Assembly (NCBI RefSeq): GCF_001515305.1
Contig: NZ_LNQV01000017.1
Coordinates: forward strand, 22,640 to 86,639
Source: Aquitalea pelogenes
GTDB taxonomy: Bacteria > Pseudomonadota > Gammaproteobacteria > Burkholderiales > Chromobacteriaceae
Direction of reading: 5' to 3'
DNA: 64,000 bases
The notes beneath the pieces are model-generated. The model had not been told where the DNA came from and did not search any database. It saw nothing but the letters and a program-made list of their open reading frames with translations. Of this stretch, positions 29,173 through 38,088 are shown one piece after another. The translations under genes and the position numbers were made by a program. Each line of letters begins with the position of its first letter. Position 1 is the stretch's first letter.

Positions 29173-29622
29173 TCAGGCCGCCACACAGGCCGGACGCTGG
29201 TAATAATTGTCGTACTGTCCGTCCGCTTGCAGCACAAAGCCCTGCCGCTGGTAAAAACCATTGGCGCGGCTGCCTTTCAGCACTTCCACCTGCACCGGCA
29301 GGCCCTGCTCGTCGGCTTCGGCCAGCAAGGCCTGCAATACCTGGCTGCCCAGCCCACGGCCATGCCAGGCCGGTTGCAGATAGAACTGGTCGATCAGCAG
29401 CCCATCTTCGGCTGGCTTGAGCGAAACACAGCCGACACGCTGGCCATTCACCACGATGTGACGACAGTATTCCGGCTGGAAATGATCGGCAAAGCGCTGG
29501 CGGGCCCGCACCGGATCGTAACGTCCCAGTGCTTCCAGACTTACCCGCAAGGCCCGCAGACGCAGTGCCAGCAAGGCATCGAAATCGGCCGCGGAGGCCG
29601 GTGCGAAAGCAAAATCAATCAT
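29173..29622 (-). CDS. GNAT-family N-acetyltransferase
   Basis: The 149-residue GNAT protein has motif A as LLIDQFYLQPAWHGRGLGSQVLQALL and the downstream KGSRANGFYQRQGFVL, a common C-terminal GNAT motif (N-x-x-x-F/Y-Y-x-x-x-G-F). The substrate is unknown. Three adjacent start codons exist (GTG 29628, ATG 29625, ATG 29622); the last is best spaced from the AGGAG site. It is convergent with the efflux operon. Confidence 0.87.
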   Translation of the reverse strand: MIDFAFAPASAADFDALLALRLRALRVSLEALGRYDPVRARQRFADHFQPEYCRHIVVNGQRVGCVSLKPAEDGLLIDQFYLQPAWHGRGLGSQVLQALLAEADEQGLPVQVEVLKGSRANGFYQRQGFVLQADGQYDNYYQRPACVAA

Positions 29623-29681
29623 CATCACTCCTGACGGCTGCTTGGACTGCGGTTTGAGGGGGCTGACAGCAGAGAACGGCT

Positions 29682-30296
29682 TCAGTCGAACAAGGCCGCC
29701 ATCTGACGGGCGGCGGCGGCGGGGTCGGGGGCGTCGAACAGGCCGCCAATCACTGCAATGGCACTGGCACCGGCAGCCACCACTTCAGCCGCATTTTCCG
29801 GGGTGATGCCGCCAATGGCGACCGATGGCAGGCCCAGCTTTTTTGCTTCGGCAAACAGCGACAGCGGTGCTGCCACGGCATGCGGTTTGGTACGGGAAGG
29901 AAACACCGCGCCAAAAGCCACATAGCTGGCACCGTCGCGCGCGGCCTGTTCGGCCAGGCGGATGTCGTTGTAGCAGGACACGCCGATGATGGCATCCGCG
30001 CCCAGTACTGCACGGGCGTCGGCCACCGAGCCATCGGTCTTGCCCAGGTGCACGCCATCGGCCTGTACCGCGCGTGCCAGGGTGACGTCGTCGTTGATCA
30101 GGAACAGCACCTGGCGGCTCTTGCACAGGCTGGCCAGCAAGCTGGCCTGACGCAGGCGGCGCACGGTGTTGTCGCTCTTGTTGCGGTATTGCAGGATGGC
30201 CACGCCGTTATCCAGCACGCGGCTGACCTTGGCCAGCAATTGCTCGCTGTCTTCTGCCTCCGGCGATACCGCATACAAGCCCTTAATCACTGTCAC
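29682..30296 (-). CDS. thiE: Thiamine-phosphate synthase ThiE
   Basis: The 204-residue TIM-barrel enzyme joins HMP-pyrophosphate and the thiazole phosphate to make thiamine phosphate. Motifs are ILQYRNK (substrate pyrophosphate binding), GVHLGKTDGSVADAR, IIGVSCYN, GASYVAFGAVFPSRTK and AIGGITPENAAEVV. The start is GTG at 30294-30296, overlapping the end of thiD by 14 bases on the same strand, so translation is coupled. No riboswitch was seen in front of this operon, unlike thiC. Confidence 0.96.
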   Translation of the reverse strand: MTVIKGLYAVSPEAEDSEQLLAKVSRVLDNGVAILQYRNKSDNTVRRLRQASLLASLCKSRQVLFLINDDVTLARAVQADGVHLGKTDGSVADARAVLGADAIIGVSCYNDIRLAEQAARDGASYVAFGAVFPSRTKPHAVAAPLSLFAEAKKLGLPSVAIGGITPENAAEVVAAGASAIAVIGGLFDAPDPAAAARQMAALFD

Positions 30297-31122
30297 CCTC
30301 TGCTCCTTCTTCTTCGCGGGCCCAGAACATCCGGTCCGGGATGTATTGGCCCATGCCGGGGCGGAAACCCGCCACCAGGCTTTGATAGGTATATTCCTGT
30401 GCTTCGCGTACCGCTTCGGGCAGCATCAGCCCGGTGGCCAGCATGCCGGCAATGGCCGAGGCCAGCGTGCAGCCCGAGCCATGATAGCTGCCCGGCAAGC
30501 GCTCCCAGCGGTCGGCACGCACCACGCCATTGGGACTGTACAGACTGTTTATGACTTCTTTGGTATTTTCGTGCGTGCCGGTAATCAATACATGCGGGCA
30601 GCCCAGTGCCAGCAGCCGTTTGGCACACTCGTCCAGGCTCAGTTCCTCGTCCTCGTCCGGGTCGTTCATCGCCAGCCGGCGGGCTTCCATGCTGTTGGGG
30701 GTGATGATGGACACCTGTGGAATCAGCAAGTCGCGCATGGCGGCAATCAGGTCGTCATCGGCCAGTTCGTGGCCGCCACCGCTGCGCAGCACCGGGTCCA
30801 GCACCACCGGCACGTCCGGATAGTCGGCAATCAGCTGTGCCACCACGGCCACGTTTTCCACGCTGCCCAGCATGCCGATCTTGAACACCAGCACCGGGAT
30901 GTCTTCTAGCAGGAAGCGCGCCTGGTCGTTCACCATGTCGGCATCCAGCACCATGAAGTCGTCCACGCCCACCGTGTCCTGCACGGTAATGGCGGTAATC
31001 ACGGACAAGGGGTGGCAACCCAGGCTGGCCAGGGTGAGAATGTCGGCCTGGATACCGGCGCCGCCGGAAGGGTCGGAACCAGCCAGGGTGAGTACTGCTG
31101 GTGGAGGGGGCAATGTGGACAA
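30283..31122 (-). CDS. thiD: Hydroxymethylpyrimidine/phosphomethylpyrimidine kinase ThiD
   Basis: The 279-residue ribokinase-fold enzyme phosphorylates HMP and HMP-P for ThiE. Conserved features are LTLAGSDPSGGAGIQADI at the N-terminus, ITAITVQDTVGV, VLDPVLRSGGG, ITPNSMEA and the anion-hole segment SYHGSGCTLASAIA. The likely start is TTG at 31122, eight bases after GAGG; the frame is open to 31158 but with no better signal. It ends with an acidic tail (AREEEGAEGDSD) and overlaps thiE. Confidence 0.95.
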   Translation of the reverse strand: MSTLPPPPAVLTLAGSDPSGGAGIQADILTLASLGCHPLSVITAITVQDTVGVDDFMVLDADMVNDQARFLLEDIPVLVFKIGMLGSVENVAVVAQLIADYPDVPVVLDPVLRSGGGHELADDDLIAAMRDLLIPQVSIITPNSMEARRLAMNDPDEDEELSLDECAKRLLALGCPHVLITGTHENTKEVINSLYSPNGVVRADRWERLPGSYHGSGCTLASAIAGMLATGLMLPEAVREAQEYTYQSLVAGFRPGMGQYIPDRMFWAREEEGAEGDSD

Positions 31123-31195
31123 GGCGGTAACCTCTTTGGTCAGATCGTGCGGCAGCAATTAGAATGCCTATTTTAACCGAGCTTGGAATAAACGT

Positions 31196-31360
31196 ATGCG
31201 CACCTGGATGTGTCTGATTTGCGGTTTCATCTACGACGAAGAAGCCGGGCGGCCGGAAGACGGCATCGCGCCGGGAACTCCGTGGGAAGATGTCCCGCCC
31301 AACTGGACCTGTCCCGATTGCGATGCCCGCAAGGACGATTTCGAAATGGTGGAAATCTGA
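31196..31360 (+). CDS. Rubredoxin
   Basis: The 54-residue protein has both CxxC knuckles of rubredoxin: CLICG (Cys6, Cys9) and CPDCD (Cys39, Cys42). The conserved FIYDEEAGRPEDGIAPGTPW and ED-VPPNW segments lie between them. It holds one Fe(Cys)4 and carries single electrons in the cytoplasm; the partner is unknown. It starts with ATG at 31196 and is divergent from thiD. Rubredoxin genes next to thiD are common in this group. Confidence 0.95.
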   Translation: MRTWMCLICGFIYDEEAGRPEDGIAPGTPWEDVPPNWTCPDCDARKDDFEMVEI

Positions 31361-31411
31361 GCTGGCGGCACGCATGCACTCACGGCCCAAGGCCGTGGCA
31401 AGGAATGTGGC

Positions 31412-32230
31412 ATGAATCAAGTTTGCAGAAAAGTCTTTTCCCACGCAGCGCTACTGCTGGCACTGGTGGGCTGTGCCCAGGTCAACACCACCAATAGCGG
31501 TGTGGTGGGCATCAACCGCAGCCAGAGCATGTGGCTGAGCGCGCAGGAGGTGGAGCAGTCCTCGGCCAAATCCTACGCTGGGCAGCTCAGCCAGGCACGC
31601 AGTGCGGGCAAACTCAATACCGACAAAGTACTGACTGCCCGGGTAAAACGGGTGGCGCAGCGGCTGATTGCCCAGACGCCGGTATTCCGTCCGGATGCCG
31701 CCAACTGGAAGTGGGAAGTCAATGTGGCGCAGACGCCGGAGCTGAACGCCTACGCCATGGCCGGCGGCAAGATCATGGTGTATTCCGGCCTGGTGACACG
31801 CTTGCAGCTGACGGATGACGAAATGGCAGCGGTGATCGGCCATGAAATCGCCCATGCGCTGCGCGAACACAGCCGGGAAACCCTGAGCCAGGCCTATGCC
31901 CAGCAGATGGGCCTGTCGGTAGTGGGTTCGCTGGCCGGGCTCAGCCAGAGCCAGCTCAACCTGGCCGGCATGGTGACGGATGTCACGCTGAGCAAGCCGC
32001 ACAGCCGCACCATGGAATCCGAAGCCGACATCATTGGCCTGGAGCTGATGGCGCGCGCCGGTTACAACCCCAATGCCGCAGTGAATGTATGGAACAAGAT
32101 GATGAGCGCCGGTGGCGGCAGCGGGCCGGAATTCCTCTCCACCCACCCGTCCGGGCCCACGCGCATCAGCGACTTGCAGGCGCACATTCCGCAAGTCATG
32201 CCTTTGTATCTGCAAGCAAAACGCGGTTGA
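31412..32230 (+). CDS. M48-family periplasmic metalloprotease lipoprotein (LoiP-like)
   Basis: The 272-residue protein has a lipobox LVGC (Cys21). The zinc motif HEIAHA (His144, His148) and the downstream Glu in TMESEADIIGLELMARAGYNP complete the M48 active site. ELNAYAMAGGKIMVYSGLV precedes the motif, as in LoiP/YcaL-type envelope proteases that handle outer-membrane proteins. FLSTHPSGPTRISDLQ is the usual C-terminal motif. A perfect parS lies 6 bases past the stop. Confidence 0.94.
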   Translation: MNQVCRKVFSHAALLLALVGCAQVNTTNSGVVGINRSQSMWLSAQEVEQSSAKSYAGQLSQARSAGKLNTDKVLTARVKRVAQRLIAQTPVFRPDAANWKWEVNVAQTPELNAYAMAGGKIMVYSGLVTRLQLTDDEMAAVIGHEIAHALREHSRETLSQAYAQQMGLSVVGSLAGLSQSQLNLAGMVTDVTLSKPHSRTMESEADIIGLELMARAGYNPNAAVNVWNKMMSAGGGSGPEFLSTHPSGPTRISDLQAHIPQVMPLYLQAKRG

Positions 32231-32236
32231 GCACGC

Positions 32237-32252
32237 TGTTTCACGTGAAACA
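32237..32252. other. parS ParB-binding site (16/16)
   Basis: TGTTTCACGTGAAACA is identical to the canonical bacterial parS and perfectly palindromic. It lies in the short gap between the M48 protease and hemJ genes. Confidence 0.9.
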
Positions 32253-32271
32253 GCCTCCGGCAATCGCCTGA

Positions 32272-32700
32272 ATGGAGTCTGAATTGGCTTACCTGTATCT
32301 GAAGGCTTTTCACATCATTTTTGTCACCTCGTGGTTTGCCGGGCTGTTTTACCTGCCACGCATCTTCGTCAACCTGGCCATGGCCGCACCGGGCGCCGAA
32401 TACGACCGCCTGCTGCTGATGGCGCGCAAGCTCTACCGCTTCACCACCCCGCTGGCGGTGCTGGCACTGGCATTGGGCCTGGTGCTGTGGCTGGGCTTTG
32501 GCATTGCCGGGGGCTGGCTGCATGCCAAGCTCACCCTGGTGGCGCTGCTGATTGCCTATCACCTGTACTGCGGCAAGCTGTACCGCGACTTTGTTGCCGG
32601 GGCCAATCGCCACAGCCATGTGTGGTACCGCTATTTCAATGAAATTCCGGTGCTGGCGCTGTGTGCCGTGGTCATCCTGGTCGTGGTCAAACCCTTCTGA
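32272..32700 (+). CDS. hemJ: Protoporphyrinogen IX oxidase HemJ
   Basis: The 142-residue membrane protein has four helices. It carries the HemJ (UPF0093) signature YLYLKAFHIIFVTSWFAGLFYLPR, with the conserved His14, and GWLHAKLTLV with the conserved Lys. It oxidises protoporphyrinogen IX in the penultimate step of haem synthesis. ATG at 32272 is given; a TTG at 32284, well spaced from GGAGT, would give the more typical N-terminus MAYLYLKA. It lies 670 bases upstream of another tetrapyrrole gene, hemL. Confidence 0.92.
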   Translation: MESELAYLYLKAFHIIFVTSWFAGLFYLPRIFVNLAMAAPGAEYDRLLLMARKLYRFTTPLAVLALALGLVLWLGFGIAGGWLHAKLTLVALLIAYHLYCGKLYRDFVAGANRHSHVWYRYFNEIPVLALCAVVILVVVKPF

Positions 32701-32753
32701 ATTTATTTGGCTCACACTGAGCCGGGCGATGCGCCCGCAACTGGAAATCAAGC

Positions 32754-33224
32754 ATGGGACTGGAAATCGAACGCCGTTTTGTCATTGCCAATGATGGCTG
32801 GCGCGGTCTGGCCGCAGGCGTGCAATACCGCCAGGGCTATCTGTCGGTAGAAAAGGAACGCACCGTGCGGGTGCGTATCGTGGGCGATCAGGCCTGGCTC
32901 ACCCTCAAGGGCAATATCAGCGACATCAGCCGCCACGAATTCGAATACACCATTCCGCTGGCCGATGCCCGGACCATCATGGACGCCATGTGCCCGATGG
33001 TGGTGGACAAGCTGCGTCACCGTATCGAGTTTGGCGGCTTTGTCTGGGAAGTGGACGAATTCTTTGGCGACAACGCCGGGCTGGTGCTGGCGGAAATTGA
33101 GCTGCCGGCGGAAGACACCCCGTTTGTCAAGCCGGACTGGGTGGGCGCGGAAGTCACCGAAGACGGGCGTTATACCAATGCCTATCTGTCCAAGAACCCC
33201 TACAACAGCTGGCCGCAGCGCTGA
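32754..33224 (+). CDS. CYTH-domain phosphatase (inorganic triphosphatase-like)
   Basis: The 156-residue protein is a single CYTH tunnel fold. The N-terminal ExExR/K signature reads LEIERRFVI; later strands carry Arg/Lys/Glu pairs (RVRIVGDQAWLTLKG, HEFEYTIP, KLRHRIEF, WEVDEFFGDN, LAEIELP). Small bacterial CYTH proteins are mostly tripolyphosphatases or nucleoside triphosphatases; a class-IV adenylate cyclase activity is less likely. It sits between hemJ and hemL, with no evident functional link. Confidence 0.88.
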   Translation: MGLEIERRFVIANDGWRGLAAGVQYRQGYLSVEKERTVRVRIVGDQAWLTLKGNISDISRHEFEYTIPLADARTIMDAMCPMVVDKLRHRIEFGGFVWEVDEFFGDNAGLVLAEIELPAEDTPFVKPDWVGAEVTEDGRYTNAYLSKNPYNSWPQR

Positions 33225-33370
33225 AATGCCAACACTGGCCAGCCCGGCTGTGGAAAAATAACGCTTTCGCCAGCATGGATACCGCACGGTACATGCCCTG
33301 CACCACTGGCAAACCCGATTCCGGCAGCAAACCAGGCCGGTTTGCGCCCTACCCGTCATAAGGAAACAGC

Positions 33371-34648
33371 ATGTCCCGCAATCTCGAACTGTTTGAACGT
33401 GGCAAGAAAACCATCCCCGGCGGTGTCAATTCGCCGGTTCGGGCCTTCGGCTCGGTGGGCGGCACGCCGCGCTTTGTGAAAAAGGCGCTGGGCGCACACT
33501 TCTGGGATGCCGACGACAAACAGTACATCGACTACATCGGCTCCTGGGGCCCGGCCATCGTCGGTCATGCCCACCCCACCGTGATCAAGGCGGTGCAGGA
33601 TGTGGCGGTGGATGGCCTGTCCTTTGGCGCGCCCACCGAAGCGGAAATCGAGATTGCCGAGGAAATCTGCAAGCTGCTGCCCTCGGTGGAGCAAGTACGC
33701 CTGGTGTCTTCCGGTACCGAAGCCACCATGAGCGCCATCCGTCTGGCACGTGGCTTTACCGGCCGTGACGCCATCGTCAAGTTTGAAGGCTGCTACCACG
33801 GCCACTCCGACAGCCTGCTGGTGAAGGCCGGTTCCGGCCTGCTGACTTTTGGTAATCCTTCTTCCGGTGGTGTTCCGGCCGACTTCACCAAGCACACCCT
33901 GGTGCTGGAGTACAACAACGTCGAGCAGCTGGAACGCACCTTCAAGGAAATCGGCGACCAGATCGCCTGCGTCATCCTGGAGCCGATTGCCGGCAACATG
34001 AACCTGATCAAGCCGTCGGCAGAATTCGTGCACGCCCTGCGCGCGCTGACCGAAAAACACGGCACGGTGCTGATCTACGACGAAGTGATGACAGGTTTCC
34101 GCGTGGATCTGGGCTGCGCCCAGGCCCTGCACGGCGTCAAGCCGGACCTCACCACGCTGGGCAAGGTGATTGGTGGCGGCATGCCGCTGGCGGCCTTTGG
34201 TGGCCGTGCTGACATCATGGGCTGCATCTCGCCGCTGGGTAATGTGTATCAGGCCGGCACCCTGTCCGGTAACCCGGTGGCCGTGGCCGCCGGCCTCACC
34301 ACGCTGAAGCTGATCCAGGAACCGGGCTTCCACGCCACCCTCAGCCGCCGTACCGCCCGTCTGGCCGAAGGCCTGGCCGAGGCCGCCAAAGAGGCAGGTG
34401 TCAGCATGGTCACCGACAGCGTGGGCGGCATGTTCGGCATCTACTTCTGCGATGCCGTACCCACCAGCTATGCCCAGGTGACCGCCTCGGACCGCGAACG
34501 CTTCAACCGCTTCTTCCACGCCATGCTGGAAGAAGGCGTGTACCTGGCCCCGTCGGCCTACGAAGCCGGTTTTGTCTCCATCGCCCATACCGACGAAATC
34601 ATCGAACAGACCATCGCCGCCGCCCGCCGCGCACTGGCGCGCATCTGA
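33371..34648 (+). CDS. hemL: Glutamate-1-semialdehyde 2,1-aminomutase HemL
   Basis: The 425-residue PLP enzyme makes 5-aminolevulinate from glutamate-1-semialdehyde, the C5 route to tetrapyrroles. The typical N-terminus is [46 protein letters not shown] and [12 protein letters not shown] are present. The PLP Lys lies in [18 protein letters not shown]. It starts at ATG 33371 behind AAGGAAACAGC and ends at a terminator. Presence of hemL means haem precursors come from glutamyl-tRNA here. Confidence 0.98.
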   Translation: MSRNLELFERGKKTIPGGVNSPVRAFGSVGGTPRFVKKALGAHFWDADDKQYIDYIGSWGPAIVGHAHPTVIKAVQDVAVDGLSFGAPTEAEIEIAEEICKLLPSVEQVRLVSSGTEATMSAIRLARGFTGRDAIVKFEGCYHGHSDSLLVKAGSGLLTFGNPSSGGVPADFTKHTLVLEYNNVEQLERTFKEIGDQIACVILEPIAGNMNLIKPSAEFVHALRALTEKHGTVLIYDEVMTGFRVDLGCAQALHGVKPDLTTLGKVIGGGMPLAAFGGRADIMGCISPLGNVYQAGTLSGNPVAVAAGLTTLKLIQEPGFHATLSRRTARLAEGLAEAAKEAGVSMVTDSVGGMFGIYFCDAVPTSYAQVTASDRERFNRFFHAMLEEGVYLAPSAYEAGFVSIAHTDEIIEQTIAAARRALARI

Positions 34649-34699
34649 GCGCAGGTCTCATGTGAAAGGGCCGCTGCTTTGCAAGCGCCCGACAGCCCA

Positions 34700-34727
34700 A
34701 CCGTCCACCCTTGGTGGGCGGTTTTTG
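34700..34727 (+). terminator. Intrinsic terminator of hemL
   Basis: ACCGTCCACC (34700-34709) pairs with GGTGGGCGGT (34713-34722; one G-T pair), followed by a T-run. Confidence 0.8.
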
Positions 34728-34820
34728 TTTGTCCGCGCCGCTTGGCAAACTGCCATCAACAGCAGGTCTCAGGCACAATAGCCCAGCCCAAACAAACCGC
34801 TGTTTTCCGTTTCCCTGCTG

Positions 34821-37568
34821 ATGAATATCACCTCCCCCCAGCGCCTGGCCTGGCGCATTCTGGCCAATGAGGCCGGTATCCGCCTCACTCCCTGCATCCA
34901 GCAGCCAGAAGGCGCGGGCTGGAGCCGTGGCCGCGTGCTGCCGCTGGGGCGCTTGCTGGATCAGGCCGCGCAGTGGGACTGGCTGAGCGCGCAGGACCGC
35001 CTGGTGATAAACCAGCTTGAACGCACCCATCAGCTGGCCGATGGCAGCAGCCTGGCCGAGCTGGAGGGCGAAGCCGCCCTGCCCTTGCTGCTGGGCCACC
35101 CGGCCCTGTTCTGGGAAGAACAGCCCGATCAGCCGGTCACGCTGGAAGCAGGCCAGATCAGCCTGCTGCTACAGCGCCAACAACAGCAGATGGTGTTGCA
35201 ACTGAGCCCGCCCGGCATTGCCGCCTGCCAGCATTGCCTGTGGCAGCGCAGCGGGCCGAACAGCCTGCTGGTGTACTGGCCGGGGCCGGAAATCCGCCAG
35301 CTGGCTGCCTTGCTCGGTCACCGCCTGACTGTGCCGCTGGCGGCGCGCAAAAAGCTGCTGGAGGCCATTGGCGACATGGTGCCGTGGCTGCCGGTGGAAC
35401 TGGTGGAGGCGGATGATGGTGCCGACCTGCCCGCCATGCCGGCCGACCCCCGCTTGTTTGCCGTGCTCACCCCGCTGCCCGAGGGACTGCGCCTGCAACT
35501 GCGCTGCCGGGTGGCAGAACAGGCCGCCTGGTATCCGCCGGGGCGCGGGCCATGGCAGCAGGTGGCGCTGGAACAGGGCCAGGCCATCCGCTTTCAGCGT
35601 CAGCTGGGCGAGGAAAAGCAGGCACTGGCGGCCTTGCTGGAGGATTGCCCGGCGCTGGCAGCAGCAAGGCCCGACCCGGATGGCGTGCTGCAATGGCTGC
35701 TGGCCAATCAGCAACAGGCCTTGCAAGTCGTACAGCAGTTGCAGCAATTGCAGGCCATGGCCCCGCAGCGGCTGGAGTGTGTCTGGCCGCAAGGTCAGCG
35801 CATGCGCATCCAGGCCCAGGCCGGCTTGCCGCAGTTGCGGCTGAAAACCAGACGCAAGAATGGCTGGCTGGAAGTCACGGGTGAAGTGCAGGTGGATGAA
35901 GACCGGGTACTGCAATTGCGCCAGCTGCTGGAAGCGCTGGCCAATCAGCCCGGCCAGTACCTGCGCCTGTCCGAGCAGGACTGGCTGGTACTCTCCGACA
36001 GTCTGCAAGCCAGCTTGCAGCAATTGGCCCGACTGGCCGATCACGCAGTCACTGACGGTTTGCGCCTCAGCCTGCTGGCCGCCCCCTTGCTGGCCGGGCT
36101 GAGTGAGGACATCGGCCAGTTTGACGGCGATGCCGGCTGGCAGCAGTTGCAGGCGCGGTGGGACAGTCTGCGGGATTATCAGCCCGTAGTCCCCGCCACG
36201 CTGCAAGCCAGCTTGCGGCCTTATCAGCTGCAAGGCTTTGCCTGGCTGTCCCGGCTGGCGCATATCGGTGCCGGGGCCTGCCTGGCCGACGACATGGGGC
36301 TGGGCAAGACCGTGCAGACGCTGGCCTTGCTGCTCAGCCGTGCGCATCTGGGCCCGCAACTGGTGGTGGCGCCCACCTCGGTGGCACTCAACTGGCTGGC
36401 CGAGGCCGCCCGCTTCGCCCCCAGCCTGCGCTTGCGCCCTTATCAACAGCAGCGCGACTTATCCACAGTCGGGCCGCAGGATCTGGTCATTGCCAGTTAC
36501 GGCCTGCTGCAATTGCAGGCGGACGACTTTGCCGATGTGCACTGGGCCAGCGTGGTGCTGGACGAGGCGCAGGCCATCAAGAATGCGGGTACCAAACGTG
36601 CGCAGGCAGCACAAGGCCTGCGGGCCGATTTCCGCCTGGCAGCCAGCGGTACGCCGGTGGAAAACCATCTGGGCGAATTGTGGAGCCTGTTCCGCTTCAT
36701 CACCCCCGGCTTGCTGGGCAATGAGGACAAATTCCAGCAGCGTTTTGCCCAGCCCATCGCCGAAGGAGATGAAGAAGCCCGCGCCACGCTCAAGGCGCTG
36801 ATCCAGCCCTATCTGTTACGCCGCACCAAGGCCGAGGTGCTGACCGAGCTGCCGCCGCGCACCGACATCACCCGCCGCATTGCGCTGTCCGGGCAGGAGC
36901 TGCATGTCTACGAAGCCATGCGCCAGCAGGCCTTGCAAAAGCTGGCCGAGGTGGACAGTCAGGACAAGAAGACCATGCAGGTGCTGGCCGAACTGACCCG
37001 CTTGCGCCGCTTCTGCTGTCACCCGGCCTTGCTGCAAGCGGACACCGCCCTGCCCGCCAGCAAGTTTGCCTTTTTCTGCCAGCTGATGACCGAGCTACTG
37101 GACAATGGCCACAAGGCGCTGGTGTTCAGCCAGTTTGTCGATCATCTGGCGCTGGCCCGGCAATGGCTGGATCAACAAGGCATTGCCTACCAGTATCTGG
37201 ACGGTGCCACGCCGGGCAAGCAGCGCAAGGCGCGCATGGATGCCTTCCAGGCTGGCGAGGGCGAGGTGTTTCTGATCAGCCTGAAAGCCGGCGGCACCGG
37301 GCTGAACCTGACCGCAGCCGACTATGTGATTCATCTGGACCCATGGTGGAACCCGGCGGTGGAAGACCAGGCCAGCGACCGCGCCTACCGCATGGGCCAG
37401 CAGCGGCCAGTTACCGTGTACCGGCTGGTGGCGGAAAACACCATCGAAGAGAAAATCGTCGCCCTGCATGCGGAAAAACGCGCACTGGCCGACAGCCTGC
37501 TGGAAGGTGGTGATCTGGCGGCCAGACTGGATGGCGAGGCACTGCTGGCATTGTTGCAAGGCACCTGA
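34821..37568 (+). CDS. SNF2-family DEAD/DEAH-type helicase (RapA-like/bacterial Snf2)
   Basis: The 915-residue protein is bipartite. Residues 1-440 are a Gln/Leu-rich region without recognisable motifs. Residues 450-915 are a full Snf2 motor: LRPYQLQGFAWL, Walker A DDMGLGKTVQT, motif II DEAQ, ASGTPVENHLGELWSLFRFI, KALVFSQFVDHL, LISLKAGGTGLNLTAADYVI and DQASDRAYRMGQ. Such proteins translocate on duplex DNA; their bacterial roles include chromatin or RNA-polymerase remodelling, mostly unproven. It lacks an obvious SWIM zinc finger, which larger relatives carry. A perfect DnaA box lies at 36459-36467 within the motor. Confidence 0.92.
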   Translation: MNITSPQRLAWRILANEAGIRLTPCIQQPEGAGWSRGRVLPLGRLLDQAAQWDWLSAQDRLVINQLERTHQLADGSSLAELEGEAALPLLLGHPALFWEEQPDQPVTLEAGQISLLLQRQQQQMVLQLSPPGIAACQHCLWQRSGPNSLLVYWPGPEIRQLAALLGHRLTVPLAARKKLLEAIGDMVPWLPVELVEADDGADLPAMPADPRLFAVLTPLPEGLRLQLRCRVAEQAAWYPPGRGPWQQVALEQGQAIRFQRQLGEEKQALAALLEDCPALAAARPDPDGVLQWLLANQQQALQVVQQLQQLQAMAPQRLECVWPQGQRMRIQAQAGLPQLRLKTRRKNGWLEVTGEVQVDEDRVLQLRQLLEALANQPGQYLRLSEQDWLVLSDSLQASLQQLARLADHAVTDGLRLSLLAAPLLAGLSEDIGQFDGDAGWQQLQARWDSLRDYQPVVPATLQASLRPYQLQGFAWLSRLAHIGAGACLADDMGLGKTVQTLALLLSRAHLGPQLVVAPTSVALNWLAEAARFAPSLRLRPYQQQRDLSTVGPQDLVIASYGLLQLQADDFADVHWASVVLDEAQAIKNAGTKRAQAAQGLRADFRLAASGTPVENHLGELWSLFRFITPGLLGNEDKFQQRFAQPIAEGDEEARATLKALIQPYLLRRTKAEVLTELPPRTDITRRIALSGQELHVYEAMRQQALQKLAEVDSQDKKTMQVLAELTRLRRFCCHPALLQADTALPASKFAFFCQLMTELLDNGHKALVFSQFVDHLALARQWLDQQGIAYQYLDGATPGKQRKARMDAFQAGEGEVFLISLKAGGTGLNLTAADYVIHLDPWWNPAVEDQASDRAYRMGQQRPVTVYRLVAENTIEEKIVALHAEKRALADSLLEGGDLAARLDGEALLALLQGT

Positions 37569-37629
37569 TGCTTGTTTTACTCAATATCCTATGTGAATAT
37601 CCAAATTCGTATTTATTTGGAATAATAAA

Positions 37630-38088
37630 ATGCTGAGTAGAATATTGCTTGCCAGCGTGTTGACGGCGCTGGCTGGATCAGCCCTGGCTGATTCGCTGGC
37701 CAATACGGCGTCCGAGAAAATTTCGGTAGGTGCAGTTTCGGTAGTGGTTGCTCCCGCAGCCAGTATCGCCGCTAGTGCCACCGGGCATGGGGAATCTGCC
37801 CTGGGGCCGGTGCTGGCAGTGACGGGTAGTGGCTATGTGATTGTTGGGCTGGTTGAAGGCTCGGGCGATGTCATCAAGCTGATGCTCGAATCGGTGCAGG
37901 GTGGGGCCAAACTATCGGTGGAATTGTCGCGCAGCACGGTCAAGGCTTCCGGTGCGGCCATCGGCAGCGCGGTGCAGGTATCGGCTACCGCCAGCGGTAC
38001 CCTGTTGGTGGTGTCTGGCAAGGTGCTGGCTTTTATCCCCAACAAACTGGGCGAAGCCCTGCTGGAGCATAGCCGTGTCCCGTCGTGA
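37630..38088 (+). CDS. Secreted Ala/Val/Ser/Gly-rich protein of unknown function
   Basis: The 152-residue protein has a clear signal peptide (MLSRILLASVLTALAGSALA-DS). The mature part is almost entirely small and beta-branched residues with alternating patterns (VGAVSVVVAPAASIAASATGHG, LAVTGSGYVIVGLVEGSGDVIKL, SVQVSATASGTLLVVSGKVL-like). This suggests a beta-structure or amyloid-like or membrane-associated fold. No family is recognised. It starts after an AT-rich upstream region and overlaps the DUF2145 gene by 14 bases, so the two form a unit. Confidence 0.75.
   Translation: MLSRILLASVLTALAGSALADSLANTASEKISVGAVSVVVAPAASIAASATGHGESALGPVLAVTGSGYVIVGLVEGSGDVIKLMLESVQGGAKLSVELSRSTVKASGAAIGSAVQVSATASGTLLVVSGKVLAFIPNKLGEALLEHSRVPS

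Noticed and set aside
37901..38074. Longer N-terminus for the DUF2145 protein
   Set aside because: It would run through the preceding gene in another frame; the signal peptide begins at the GTG at 38075.
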